Assembly (NCBI GenBank): GCA_035048815.1
Contig: JAUCBN010000007.1
Location: forward strand, 4,347,501 to 4,411,500
Reading direction: 5' to 3'
Length of the DNA stretch: 64,000 nt
From: Abelmoschus esculentus
Taxonomy: Eukaryota; Streptophyta; Magnoliopsida; Malvales; Malvaceae
Shown piece after piece: positions 50,643 through 61,134 of this stretch (within the stretch, counting starts at the first letter, position 1; every line of letters starts with the position of its first letter). The position numbers were made by a program, and so were the translations under genes. The notes under the pieces were generated by a model. It did no database searches, was not told where the DNA came from, and saw only the letters and a list, made by a program, of their open reading frames with translations.

Positions 50643-51596
50643 CACTAATTGACCTTATTTAATGTGAAATTAAAAAAAAATAGTGTAATTCCTTGTTGCG
50701 CTGAGATTAAGATTAGTTGGCTACAATTTTTTAGTAAATAAAAAATATTATATTTATAAAATAAATATTAAAATTTAAATTTACATAAAATAAAATAATA
50801 TGAGTATTTTTTTCAATCGATCGTTTATGAATTTTTAATCATTTAAATTTTAATTGAAGTGGAATGTTTCCCACCTACGAGTCTTCTTTATAAGATTTAA
50901 TCCTTATTTTATACGAATCATGTTTTGTTGTTTTTAAAATTTATTCTAGTTTAAATTGTATTATGTATGTAAATTTTTTTTGATATATTTCAATTTTTAT
51001 TTTAGATATAATAATTATGTTTTATAATAATGATTCTGATTTTAATATATTAGACATATATTATGATTATGTGAAGTGCTTGTAATCTTCGTAAACAATC
51101 ACATTTATTCGATATAATTTATAAATGTAAATATTTTATAATTGTCGAATATAATTTATTGATAAATTAATTTATATCAAATAATATATAAATCTATTAT
51201 GGAGTGTTTCTTTAATTTATTAATATTAATTAAATTAATTTTATTTTTTTATTTAAATTATGAATCGTAAATATTTCATAATTGTTTATTCTCTTGAATC
51301 TAAATATGTATTCGTTATCGAGTGAACTTGCTCAACACCATCAGAGAAACATGAACCGTCTATACGTGTTAGGTTTTAAGTTTTAACATTTTAGCATCAA
51401 GTATATTTGCTTACAAGGTGTTTGATAAAATGCCTGAGAGAAATGCAACGGTTGGACAGTAGCCGACATAGAAATCGATGATTTCGGGGGAGGATTCGCA
51501 CTGTATATTTAACCCAGGCGTTAACTTCAAAACCTTTAAACCCATCCGATTTACTGTAATTTTTGAAGGGGGTTTAAGCTTTAATCATTACCTGCA

Positions 51597-53052
51597 ATGG
51601 CTGGCCGAATTCCCAATCAAACCATTCCCGGCCGCCGCGTAAAGCTCAACGTCGGCGGAAAGCTTTTCGAAACCACAGTCTCTACTCTTCACTCTGCCGG
51701 TCCTGATTCCCTCCTCGCCGCTCTCTCAAATCGTCCTTGCCTTCCTGGCTCTAACCCCATCTTCATCGACCGCGACCCTGAAATCTTCTCCGTTCTTCTC
51801 TCCCTTCTCCGCTGTAATCGCCTCCCTTCTGCCACTCTCCGCCGCTTTTCAATCCAGGAACTCGCTGAGGAGGCTCTTTATTACGGTGTTGAGTCTCACA
51901 TCCGCTCTGCTGCCTTGCCATCGCCGCTTCGTGGCATAGACGCCGCCATCGTCGATACTATCCGTCCTGCCTCAGACGCTGTTCCTTCCACTTTCTCCGC
52001 CGGCGAAGATGGTTCGCTTTGGATCGCTCACGGTGGTCAAATTTCAATATATGATTCCTACTTATCGTACACCGCCGCCGTTCGTACACATCTCGATGAT
52101 ATCACCTCGATTTGCCGGGTATGGCCCGAGATAGCTGCTGTCGGATCCGAATCCAAATCGGGTCTCCATATCTACGACCTCTCCAGCGGGCGCTATACCG
52201 GTTCAGTTCATTGGACCGATCAGGACGACCCAAGGATATTCAAGGCTCGAGTCGGCGCCATTGCTAACTCACCTGATTCAGTCTTTGTATCATTCGATTG
52301 TCCTCATAGAGAAAACAGCGTCCTCGTGATTGATAAATCAACGCTCGAGGTTTCATCAGAGTTGACTCGCCAATCAGGAAGCGCTGCCAAGAACACGGTC
52401 CCCGGAAAGTTGACGTGGCTGCCGGAAACTGGTTTAATTATCGGAAGTGCCGTCACTTGTGGAGCATTTGGTTACTCCGGTTACATTAGGATATGGGACC
52501 CAAGAAGTAAGGAGGTGGTTTGGGAGACGAACGAGCCAGGTTCAGGCCGGAGCAGCAGGTTCGGAGATTCATTTGCGGACGTCGATGTCGACACTGATGA
52601 TTCAATCCTCTTCAAGATATGTTCAAAGTCCGGGGACTTAGCAATGGCGGATATACGAAAACTAGGGGACGATCCTTGGTTTTACATGGAAGACACAAAT
52701 CCTAGCTTGAAAGAAGCCAGCTATGGTGGAAATGATGTCCATTTACATTGCTACAAGAGGCAAGTTTTCGTCGGGAAAGGTCGGGAAAGATGGTGGGCTC
52801 GAGGTTTGGTCGAGTCAGAAAGGATTGTATGCAACAGTTAATTCAACCCGGGAAATATCTGATGCCGAAAACCAAAGACCTGAGGTGAACTTCAAGAGGA
52901 ATTATGTGGATCAAGTGGAGGATGCTGAGAGAGGGATGATAAATAGAATTGAAGGAGGTGGAGAGAGATTGTTCGTAAGCAGAGATAATGTGGAAGGAAT
53001 TGAAGTTTGGGAGAGTTCCAATCATTCCGGAATCATTCCTGTGTCTCCTTGA
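51597..53052 (+). pseudogene. BTB/POZ (KCTD-type T1) protein with WD40-like repeats, frame broken by a 10-bp duplication
   Basis: The family consists of plant BTB proteins with a potassium-channel T1-type BTB and a beta-propeller-like region, probably CUL3 adaptors. The open frame runs 51597-52841 (414 codons). The T1/BTB domain is at about residues 14-105 (VKLNVGGKLFETTVSTL, IFIDRDPEIFSVLLSLLR, ELAEEALYYGVESH). The propeller part includes STFSAGEDGSLWIAHGGQIS and SGYIRIWDPRSKEVVWETNE. At 52770-52789 a 10-bp unit is present twice in tandem; after it the frame changes and ends with a short unrelated tail. The true continuation (GGLEVWSSQKGLYATVNSTR ... GIEVWESSNHSGIIPVSP) is read one frame over to 53052. 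A single unit would give one ORF of about 481 aa, near the family's usual length. It may be a null allele, recent pseudogene or assembly artefact. Confidence 0.85.
52770..52789 (+). repeat. Perfect 10-bp tandem duplication in the BTB coding region
   Basis: GTCGGGAAAG occurs twice back to back. It shifts the frame by +1 (10 = 3x3+1) at about residue 394. Confidence 0.97.
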
Positions 53053-53547
53053 CAGCGAGACAGATGATTCTGATCTGAATTCATTTTCATTCTTGTTGAA
53101 AGTATGTATACATGTAGGATGTGCTTCGGGTACAAAAATCGGGTGCGAGTGTCGTATACGAGTATCCGAACCAACAGCAATAGCTGATGAGGTAGATCAC
53201 CCCTACAACTCAATTGAACTTTGAATGCTAGAAACTCAAGTCATTGGTTGTGTATTATATGTTCCAATAAATAGATGAGTTGTCAATACCTGCTTTGGAA
53301 TGAGATTGAAAACATAATCGACACTTTCGTAGTCAATGAGGTAAATATCAAAAAGTGATTAAAAATATAAAATAATGATCGAAACAAACACGGAGATCAT
53401 TATTATAATAAAAAGACACTTCCAAACGGTTTTAATTGTACAACAGTAACAAGAAAACAGCCAAGACAGCATTACCATAAAAACAAAAAGATAACGGTGG
53501 TCGATGTCTGACCCGAGGACACACAACTCTCTAAAGAAACACCATGG
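53053..53547. other. Convergent spacer, BTB and NAC-alpha 3' ends
   Basis: This holds both 3' untranslated regions. A copy of the GATACGAGTAT-type motif lies around 53125-53170 (CGTATACGAGTATCCGAACC). No gene was seen. Confidence 0.6.
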
Positions 53548-55279
53548 TTAGGTTGTCAGCTCCATTATAGCAGAAACAATGTCACCATCAGCAGCCTTGA
53601 GTGCCTTGACAGCCTTTGACCTCGACACTCCTGCTTGTGTCATTACCAATTCAATGTCCTTGGGCTCAACACCTGTCTCGTCCACATCTTCATCGTCCTG
53701 GATAGTGGTTGATGTCTCCGGTTTTGATATCACATTGCTTAGGTCTGGAGCCTTGAATTGCTCAGCAGCTTGAGTCTGTAGTTGAGAGCTCAAGTCCTCA
53801 ATCTTGGCCTCTCCAAATATTACATAAGTATCTGACGCTGGGCTCTTGAACACATCCGGTTTTGAGATGACGAATAAGATCTGAAATCAACAAGGAAATT
53901 TTGTTATCAATATATATCCAGAGCATAGTTCAGTTGGCTGACTGGTTCAGACTTCAGACCTAGAATTCCATTCTCTATGAGTGGGGTCACTTTAGAATCA
54001 GGGGAATGAATCGAAATAGCAGAACATGACCCTAATGTCATACTACGATCTGCACTTAAAAAACAATATTAGAAAGGGCACTCACATTCTTGCTCTTCTT
54101 GACAGTGACCCGGCTAACACCAGGAATTGGTTTCATTCCAAGCTTCAACATAGCTTTGCGACTCTTCTTCTCACTTCTGCTTTGCTTTGACCTACCAGCT
54201 CCATCTCCTTCTCCATCATCATGATGTCCTAGAACATGACAACATAAAAAATCAATACCTTCACGGATAACTCATTGACATGTTATAACCCTGAATTTGG
54301 AATTCTAAACACAGTGACCCATGGATTTTCAAGGCACTAGTCAAAAAGAAAATTCAACTGATTGAAAATTTTCCCAGTAATTTGTGTCCCTTTTCATTAA
54401 CTTTAAGCCTCAAATAGGAAAAACAAGGTAATGCCAAAAGTTAAAACTCAGTATTTGGATATTCAACAACAAAACCATAAGGAAACGGCACATGTTGGCC
54501 ATATACACACAAATATACTTCTCAGTATTCAAACATAAATTAGGCTCACAAGCTACTCACGTCAAGGATTAAGCTGTTCAAGCTCAACTCAACCGTATAG
54601 AACAATTTTTTCTTATTTTGTTAAACCTGAGTGGCTTGATCACACAGTTTGGTTTAATCTCGTGGCTAACAAGTCCAACATTTTATCAACAAATCACATG
54701 GAAAAGGAAGATCACGTAGGATCAAAATTGAGTCAATCCAAGTCAAAAGGGCATAAGGCTATCTTTCTGAAGATCAAACATAAATATCAAGGCTCAAGGA
54801 ACTCAAATCGATATTAAAATTTTAAAATACACATACTCCGCTAGATCAACTAACAACTTCAGCTCGAGTTGCTTGGTGAGTCATGTAGGAGGAGCGCATC
54901 TCAAAATCAAACTCTAAAAGAGTGACTTTAAGAGGCGAGTTAAGCATATTTCCTAATATAAACCAAAATCACATAAAAACTATAATATCGTTCACATTAT
55001 TTTAACCAAAATCACTATTAAAAATTTCAAAAACATGATTAATTATGGAAAATGAATATTCACCTTCAGCATCATCTTCCTCATCGTCATCGTCGTCATC
55101 TTCCTCATCGTCATCTTCAACAGTAGGTTGTTCAGGTTTCTCCGACTGTAAACAAAAAAAATTAATATAAAATCAAGAGAAAAACATAAATCTTAATTTT
55201 AGGAACATACATCGATTTTTTGTTGGTCGAGATGAGCGGCGAGGATCTCTTCGATCTCCTTGTCCGTCTGAGCAGTCAT
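53548..55279 (-). CDS. NACA: Nascent polypeptide-associated complex subunit alpha, 208 aa, 4 exons
   Basis: This ribosome-associated cytosolic chaperone subunit pairs with NAC-beta (BTF3) and guards nascent chains from mistargeting. Exons, minus strand: 55279-55211, 55145-55064, 54228-54086, 53880-53548. An acidic N-terminal part (MTAQTDKEIEEILAAHLDQQ, then a Glu/Asp-rich stretch) is followed by the NAC domain at about 65-130 (KKSRKAMLKLGMKPIPGVSR, VTVKKSKNILFVISKPDVF, DTYVIFGEAKIEDLSSQL). A C-terminal UBA domain follows at about 170-208 (EPKDIELVMTQAGVSRSKAV, ADGDIVSAIMELTT). The length and the four-exon layout fit plant NACA-like genes. No lesion was seen. Confidence 0.97.
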
Positions 55280-57758
55280 TTTTGGTTGAGAGAAGCAAAA
55301 TGCAAAACCCTAACCCCCAAATCAAAGCAGCGGTATCTGTTATTTAAGCTTTTTCACTTTTCAGCTGCTATTGGGCCGACTCCAAATCTCTTATAAGCCC
55401 AAACATGTCATTAAAATCTAGAAGCCACATTTCTCCTAGGGACGAATTATGTTCGGACTTTAAAAATAGTATTATTTAAAAAATTATAAATCTTAAATAA
55501 ATATTGTAAAAAAGTATGAAAAAAATATAAAAATATATAAAATTAAAATTAATATATTTATATATACATAGACTAAGTTTTGTTAGAGTTCAAGGAGCCT
55601 AGATCCCTATTATAGTTTATAAATATTTAATAAATTTGAATATAATAGTAATTTAGTCCCTGAAAAAAATAAATTTGTAAATTTAAAATATAAAAAAATA
55701 TTAACTATTATATTAAAGGTTGAATTAAAGGAACATGGTTTACGTATTTAATTTTATTATATAATAATAATTTAAATTTTTATAATTTAAATATTAGATA
55801 AATTAGATCTTATCTATAAATTTTTAATTTAAATTCTTAATAAATTCTTATATTTTTAAATTTAATATTTTAACAACTTCTAATGTTTGATTTGAGTTTC
55901 GTCTATGTCTATATATAATTTATATGATAATATTTTAGGTCACAAACTTAGATTATTAAATTCTTATTTAATAATTCTAAAAAACTTGTATGATACATTT
56001 TAAATTATTTTAATAAAAATGTTTTTAATTAAATTATTTTTTTGCTTCATCTATTACAAGTATAAAAATAATACATATGAAAAAAAGACAACCACTAGTC
56101 TATTTATTTTTTTTAATATTTCAGATGATATAAATATTAAATGTTAATTTTTTTAATAAGTTAATATTATTACAATAATATATAAATATTAAATGTTAAA
56201 ATTATTTGTGAACTTTATTAAATGTGTATATAATATATGAGTGTTGATTTTATATAATCATGTACATAAATTTTCTGATTTGATTGGATTTTCACAAATT
56301 AATAAAAACATTATCATATAGGATCACTTTTATGTATATATTATAAGAACATTTAATTATATCCATCGAGTATACATTTTGTTTTTTCTTAAATAGTTTC
56401 ATGAATATAAGCATAAATTTTCACTCGGAAAACACGTAGAGTGATTAAATTGTATTTTTTAAGCAAACTACTATGACTTAATTGTAAACTTAATAATGAT
56501 GTAATGACCTGTTATGTAATTTAACCAAATATTATTTTGACAAAGTTTCATATCGATGAAAAAAATTATATCATGGGTCATTCTGTTACGTAATTCATAA
56601 ATTAACTAGTTATTTTTATTAATTTTTTTAAATTTATCCTTTTTACTAAGAAAATGTTCATTAATATTTATTATAAATTAAATTTAAAAATAATTTTTAT
56701 CAAGTAAATATTCACTTGATAAAAAAAGATGAATTAAAAAATTAATAAAATTGATGCATTTAATTGATTGGTCTAATAGATAATATGGTGAGAATGACAC
56801 TTGATATAATTTCTCTAAATATTAATACTCGGATTTTTTATTGGTATATTCATGTTTATTTTATGATACGTATTTAAGATTTGTGATTGTTCCTATAATA
56901 ATGTAGTTTTGAAGATCTAATCTCGAAATTCTTTTTAAAATGGAACAAAAATCTTCTATTCTATTTCGGTGCATCTATTCATGCCTCAATACTAAAAGCT
57001 AAATCTTAAGTCTTAATCCTAACCTGAAAATCCTAAATCACAAACTCTAAATCTTAAAATAAACCGTATACCATATACTCTAATTTTAAACATTAAACCT
57101 AACTATAAATCATAAATTTAGTTTTTTTAGTATACGGCTAAATAAAGCATAAACGGAATTACAATAAATCTTAATTCCACCTAAAAAACTAAAAAATATT
57201 TTTAATAAATCTAGAATTTATAATTTAAAAATATAAAGAAAACAACTATAATTAGTTTGGTCAAGATTTTAAAGACTATGCATATATATATATCCTTGGA
57301 TCCATCATATTTAATATTATAAGGTAGTATGAATTATTTTATCTTAATAATTAAAACGATTATTATTTTTGAATATTATAGATTTAAAAATTAGTATTTA
57401 TAACACAATAATTAAAAATATATTTTAAAATATATATTACGTTTTGTACCTACCATAGCCGATTTAAAAAAATAAAATAATATTATAAGGTAGTTAAATT
57501 GTTCTTCTCAAGTGGTTCTATATATAATTAAGAAAAACAAAGAAAAAGTCATATATTTGCAGTAGTAGTTTATATGTTTACATTCAATAGATTAATTTAT
57601 AATTATAAATTAGACTATACCTTCCAATGAGTTTCATCTAGATGAGTTCATACGTATGGACGTTCTTTTATGGGTTAATATTTAATGTACATGTAATAAT
57701 ATATTTTATAAAAATATATATTTTAATTATAAACTTTAAATTTGTATATTTTTAATTT
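55280..57758. other. Long AT-rich intergenic region
   Basis: The first about 100 bases are the NAC-alpha leader and promoter. The remaining 2.4 kb is very AT-rich with no ORF worth reporting; a recognisable composition change occurs only at the MITE starting at 57759. Confidence 0.65.
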
Positions 57759-58335
57759 AGTATAAAGGTAATTTTAACTCTTAACGTTTATAACTTTTAT
57801 CATTTTGGCCTTCATCTTTTTCGGGATAAATTTAACATTTAACCTATATCTTTTTGATAAATAACTTATTTTAACTAACATAATGGTTAGATAGTTAAAA
57901 AATTACCGATAATGATATGTTATATATAGAGAGAGAAAGACTGATATTTAAGATTTGAGAATGTTTGGTATACTTTTATTTTAAATTTAATTAATTTTTA
58001 ATATTTTATTTGAATTTTAATTATTTTTATATTTTATGTTAGAATATAAAATTATATTTTACATGTATATATTTGTCATTATTGTAAAAAATTTAACGAT
58101 AATGACATGTTATATATGTAGAATGAGACTAGATGTCATATTATTTTAAATATATTATCACGTATATATAACATGTCAATATCATTAATTTTTTAACGGT
58201 TTAATCATTATGTTAGTTAAAAAATAAGTTATTTGTAAAAAAAACATAGGTTAAGGGTTAAATTTATCGAAAAAAAAGAATGAGAATCAAAATGATAAAA
58301 TTATAAACATTAAGGGTTAAAATTATTTTTATACC
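57759..58335. mobile_element. Foldback MITE, second copy of the 19387 family
   Basis: This 577-bp element has ends AGTATAAAGGTAATTTTAAC and the complement of GGTTAAAATTATTTTTATACC, with inner blocks shared with the 19387-20121 element: TTTTGGCCTT near the ends, AACCTATATCTTTTTGATAA, and the ATAATG...TTAAAAAAT core. Perfect 9-bp duplications TTTTAATTT flank it (57750-57758 and 58336-58344). Its arms are more diverged than those of the first copy, so it is probably older. It lies about 500 bp upstream of metacaspase B. Confidence 0.83.
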
Positions 58336-58429
58336 TTTTAATTTTAAATTCATGAATTTAAACCCTAACTTTCGATATTAAATTTAAAACAATAAAATTT
58401 AAATTTATAAATTTTAAATTATCATTTTA

Positions 58430-58690
58430 ATTCTCTAAACTGTTTTTTAATTAAAATAAATACCTAAACTATGTCATTTTTTCTTTTACTCCTTAAATTA
58501 TCTATCGGTAAAAATTTTGTGATGTGTTAACATTTTATTGGTTGATTTTTTTTATTTGGATAACGAATGAACTTAAAGCAACAAAATAAAAATTTATGGA
58601 CTTATTTTAACCCAAAGAATTAAGGACTAAAAGCAAACAAAAGTATAACTTAGAGGTTCATTTTTGGTTTAATCCTTTTCTTTATTTTAT
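58430..58690. repeat. Degenerate inverted repeat between MITE and metacaspase B
   Basis: The left part (AATACCTAAACTATGTCATT, then TTTTACTCCTT) resembles the complement of the right part (AGTATAACTTAGAGGTTCAT, preceded by AAGGACTAAAAG). It is probably another decayed foldback element; its ends and target duplication could not be fixed. Confidence 0.45.
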
Positions 58691-58756
58691 TATGAATTTC
58701 CGTGTTAAAGACGTCATTGCACACGCTAGCTAGCATATTAAAGTAAACTAGTATCC

Positions 58757-58765
58757 TCTATATAG
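58757..58765 (+). promoter_or_regulatory. TATA box of metacaspase B; decides the start codon
   Basis: CTATATAGA lies immediately before the first in-frame ATG (58766). Transcription should start about 25-30 bp downstream, past that ATG, so translation is expected from the next in-frame ATG at 58838, which also matches family start MATKRALLVGCNY. Confidence 0.6.
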
Positions 58766-58837
58766 ATGTACGTATTGATTGTAAAAGAAACACAGCCCAA
58801 GAGACTCAAGACCGAGCTAGAGGCTATAGCCGGATCG

Positions 58838-59844
58838 ATGGCGACGAAAAGAGCTCTTCTTGTGGGTTGCAACTACGACAAGACCCAATTCTATCTGCAT
58901 GGATGCATAAATGACGTGGAAACCATGAGGAACTTGATTATCAGCGAGCTTGGCTTCGATACGGACGATGTTAAGGTGCTAACTGATGCCCCAACCTCAT
59001 CGGTTTTGCCAACGGGTGAGAATATTAAGAAGGAACTTCAAGAGATGGTGAAAAGTGCTAAAGCAGGAGATGTCTTGTTCCTTTACTTCAGTGGACATGG
59101 AACAGCAGTTCCAGCCTTGCCCACCCGGAAATATCCCCGTCTGGGTGACGTTCCTTTCAGCGAGGATGAAGCAATCGTGCCTTGTGATTTCAATATCATC
59201 ACCGGTACGTAAACATTAGTTTAAACTCAACAAAAAAACACAGCCTAAACATTTTTTATACGAATGCAGACACAGATTTCAGGGATATACTTAAACCATT
59301 AGCGGAACAAGTGAGTTTCACAATCCTGTCGGATTCTTGCCACAGTGGTGCTCTCATCGACAAAGGGAGAGAACAAACTGGACTTAACACTTTGGAGATG
59401 AAACCTAAACCATTTCCGCACACGACAAGGGTTAAGAGAATTGATTTTAATGTCATATGTGAGAAGCTGAATGCGTCAATTCATTTCGATGAAAAACCAA
59501 CAACAATTGCCAATCTGTTCTATCACTTTTTTCCGTATGTTTTAAGTAGAAAATTCTACAAAGATTACTATACTAGTGTCATTCCAGAACACAAGGGATT
59601 TCTAATGAGCGGGTGTGAAGCCAACCAGACATCAGTCGACGTTGTCACCAACGGTAAAGCGTACGGGGCTTTTACCGATGCAGTGCAGCAAGTAATAAAC
59701 ACACACTCGGGTAAACCCATAACCAATAAACAGCTTGTGACAGAAGCCAGGAAGATCTTAAGGTGTAATGGATTCGAGCAGCTCCCTTGTCTTTACTGCA
59801 ATAAGTCCAATGCTAATGCCCTTTTCTTGGGGGGCGATGTTTAG
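58838..59844 (+). CDS. MC9: Type II metacaspase, metacaspase-9-like (copy B), 313 aa
   Basis: This has the same enzyme class and two-exon layout as copy A, with the intron at the same codon (58838-59204, 59270-59844). Motifs: RALLVGCNYDKTQFYLHGCI, NDVETMRNLI, catalytic His in LYFSGHGT, catalytic Cys in FTILSDSCHSGALIDK, the late GFLMSGCEANQTSVDV, GKAYGAFTDAVQQVI and C-terminal GFEQLPCLYCNKSNANALFL. Compared with copy A it has a few extra residues before the SEDEAIVPCDFNIIT segment and a diverged linker (FYHFFPYVLSRKFYKDYY). All key residues are retained. The upstream in-frame ATG at 58766 sits against the TATA box and is not favoured. Copies A and B are on opposite strands with four genes between them. 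Confidence 0.94.
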
Positions 59845-61134
59845 AGTCCCTAATCCACATGATGCTGCTCAAGCTGTCGGATGCAATGGTTTCATAGTTG
59901 GGGGTAAGAAATTTGGATTGTAATCGCTTCTATGTTTAATTATGTACAATGTTTGAGTTAATAAAAATGGGATTCGTCCCATCGATTTCAGAAATTTATA
60001 ACGCAAGCATTCTAAGACAAAAAAAAATCACTTTTTTTGTCTTTATATATACAGCAACATTAACCCAAAAATATTTGTTTTTTTTTTAAATCATTCAGAT
60101 TTAAATTAAAAAAAAAATCATATACAATTTAAATTCGAATCCAAACGAATACTTCTGATTTGAATTAGTATTCAATTAATTAATAATGTTTACATGGATA
60201 GATATAGATACAAAGGACTTGATGTATCTACATTTTTCTCGGTCATATTTAATATTAAACTTGCGGGTATTTACCATCCTTGACTTTTTAAAAGAAAAAA
60301 CAATAATTAAACCCATAAAAAATTTCTCCACAAAATAATTTTAATATTTAAAGACTATACTTACATATCCTTGACTTTCCTATTTAATATTATAAGGCAG
60401 TTAAAGCGTTCTTTTAGAGTGGTGGAAAAATTATTATACAAATCTTATTCATCACGTTATTTATGGTCGATCCAATTAATCAAATTTATTTATCTGAGTT
60501 TTTTCCTAGTCTATATATATTCGAGAGGTGTTACAATCGTATCAAGTCTAGTCCTATTCCTATATGTGATAACCTCGCGGGTTGCTATTCTTGACTACTG
60601 GATCACTAGATTTGATGTTTGTGTTCAATATTTTTTTGGGGCAAGGTTACATCTCACTTCGAAGCTCGTTTTTGATTTGTGTCTGTTGAGTAGGATTGTA
60701 GAAATAATTTCGGATGATAAGCAAAAAGACATGATAGAGACTAGAGAGAAAGATCATAATAAATATAACAATCTTGTTAGATTAACCATGTCCGGGCATT
60801 AAGATCCCAAACAAGTTTCATTGCAAAGAACATAACACACGAAGGATTCCATGGTCAGACTCTAGACGCATTATTTGTAATTTAAAAAGACACGTACAAC
60901 AGGAGAAACAAACTCATAACTCATCAATCGGATCCAACACGAACAGGAGACGAAGGGAGGATCGACAAATCGACTGATCAGTCGCCAATGGAAACGAGAC
61001 CTTCCCCTTCTTTAGGCAGCAAAGTCACCACAATCTTGGATTCATTTTCAAGTTCTAATTCCTCCAACGCATCAGAGATGGGGAAAGACAAGTGTTAAGC
61101 AACTTCTAAGTTCGTACATTCGAGATGGCGGATC
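59845..61134. other. Spacer between metacaspase B and the MYB locus
   Basis: Metacaspase 3' sequence, AT-rich DNA, then the 3' side of the MYB locus. An open 143-codon frame at 60371-60802 (+) has hydrophobic, low-information sequence and no domain I know. The stretch 60970-61090 on the minus strand can be read as an acidic Leu-rich peptide, but it lies beyond the expected MYB stop and is probably untranslated. Confidence 0.5.

Larger units (their letters stand above)
49195..51596. other. Intergenic region between dirigent and BTB genes
   Basis: This 2.4-kb AT-rich region holds the dirigent promoter at its left edge, a foldback MITE at 50435-50642 and the BTB promoter at its right edge. No coding ORF is supported. 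Confidence 0.6.

Noticed and set aside
58766..58837. Longer N-terminus for metacaspase B
   Set aside because: The ATG at 58766 abuts the TATA box and the extra 24 residues do not resemble the family, whose members start just before the VGCNY motif.
60371..60802. 143-codon ORF on the plus strand
   Set aside because: Hydrophobic, low-information sequence in AT-rich DNA with no known motif, no clear promoter and no splice context; could be chance.
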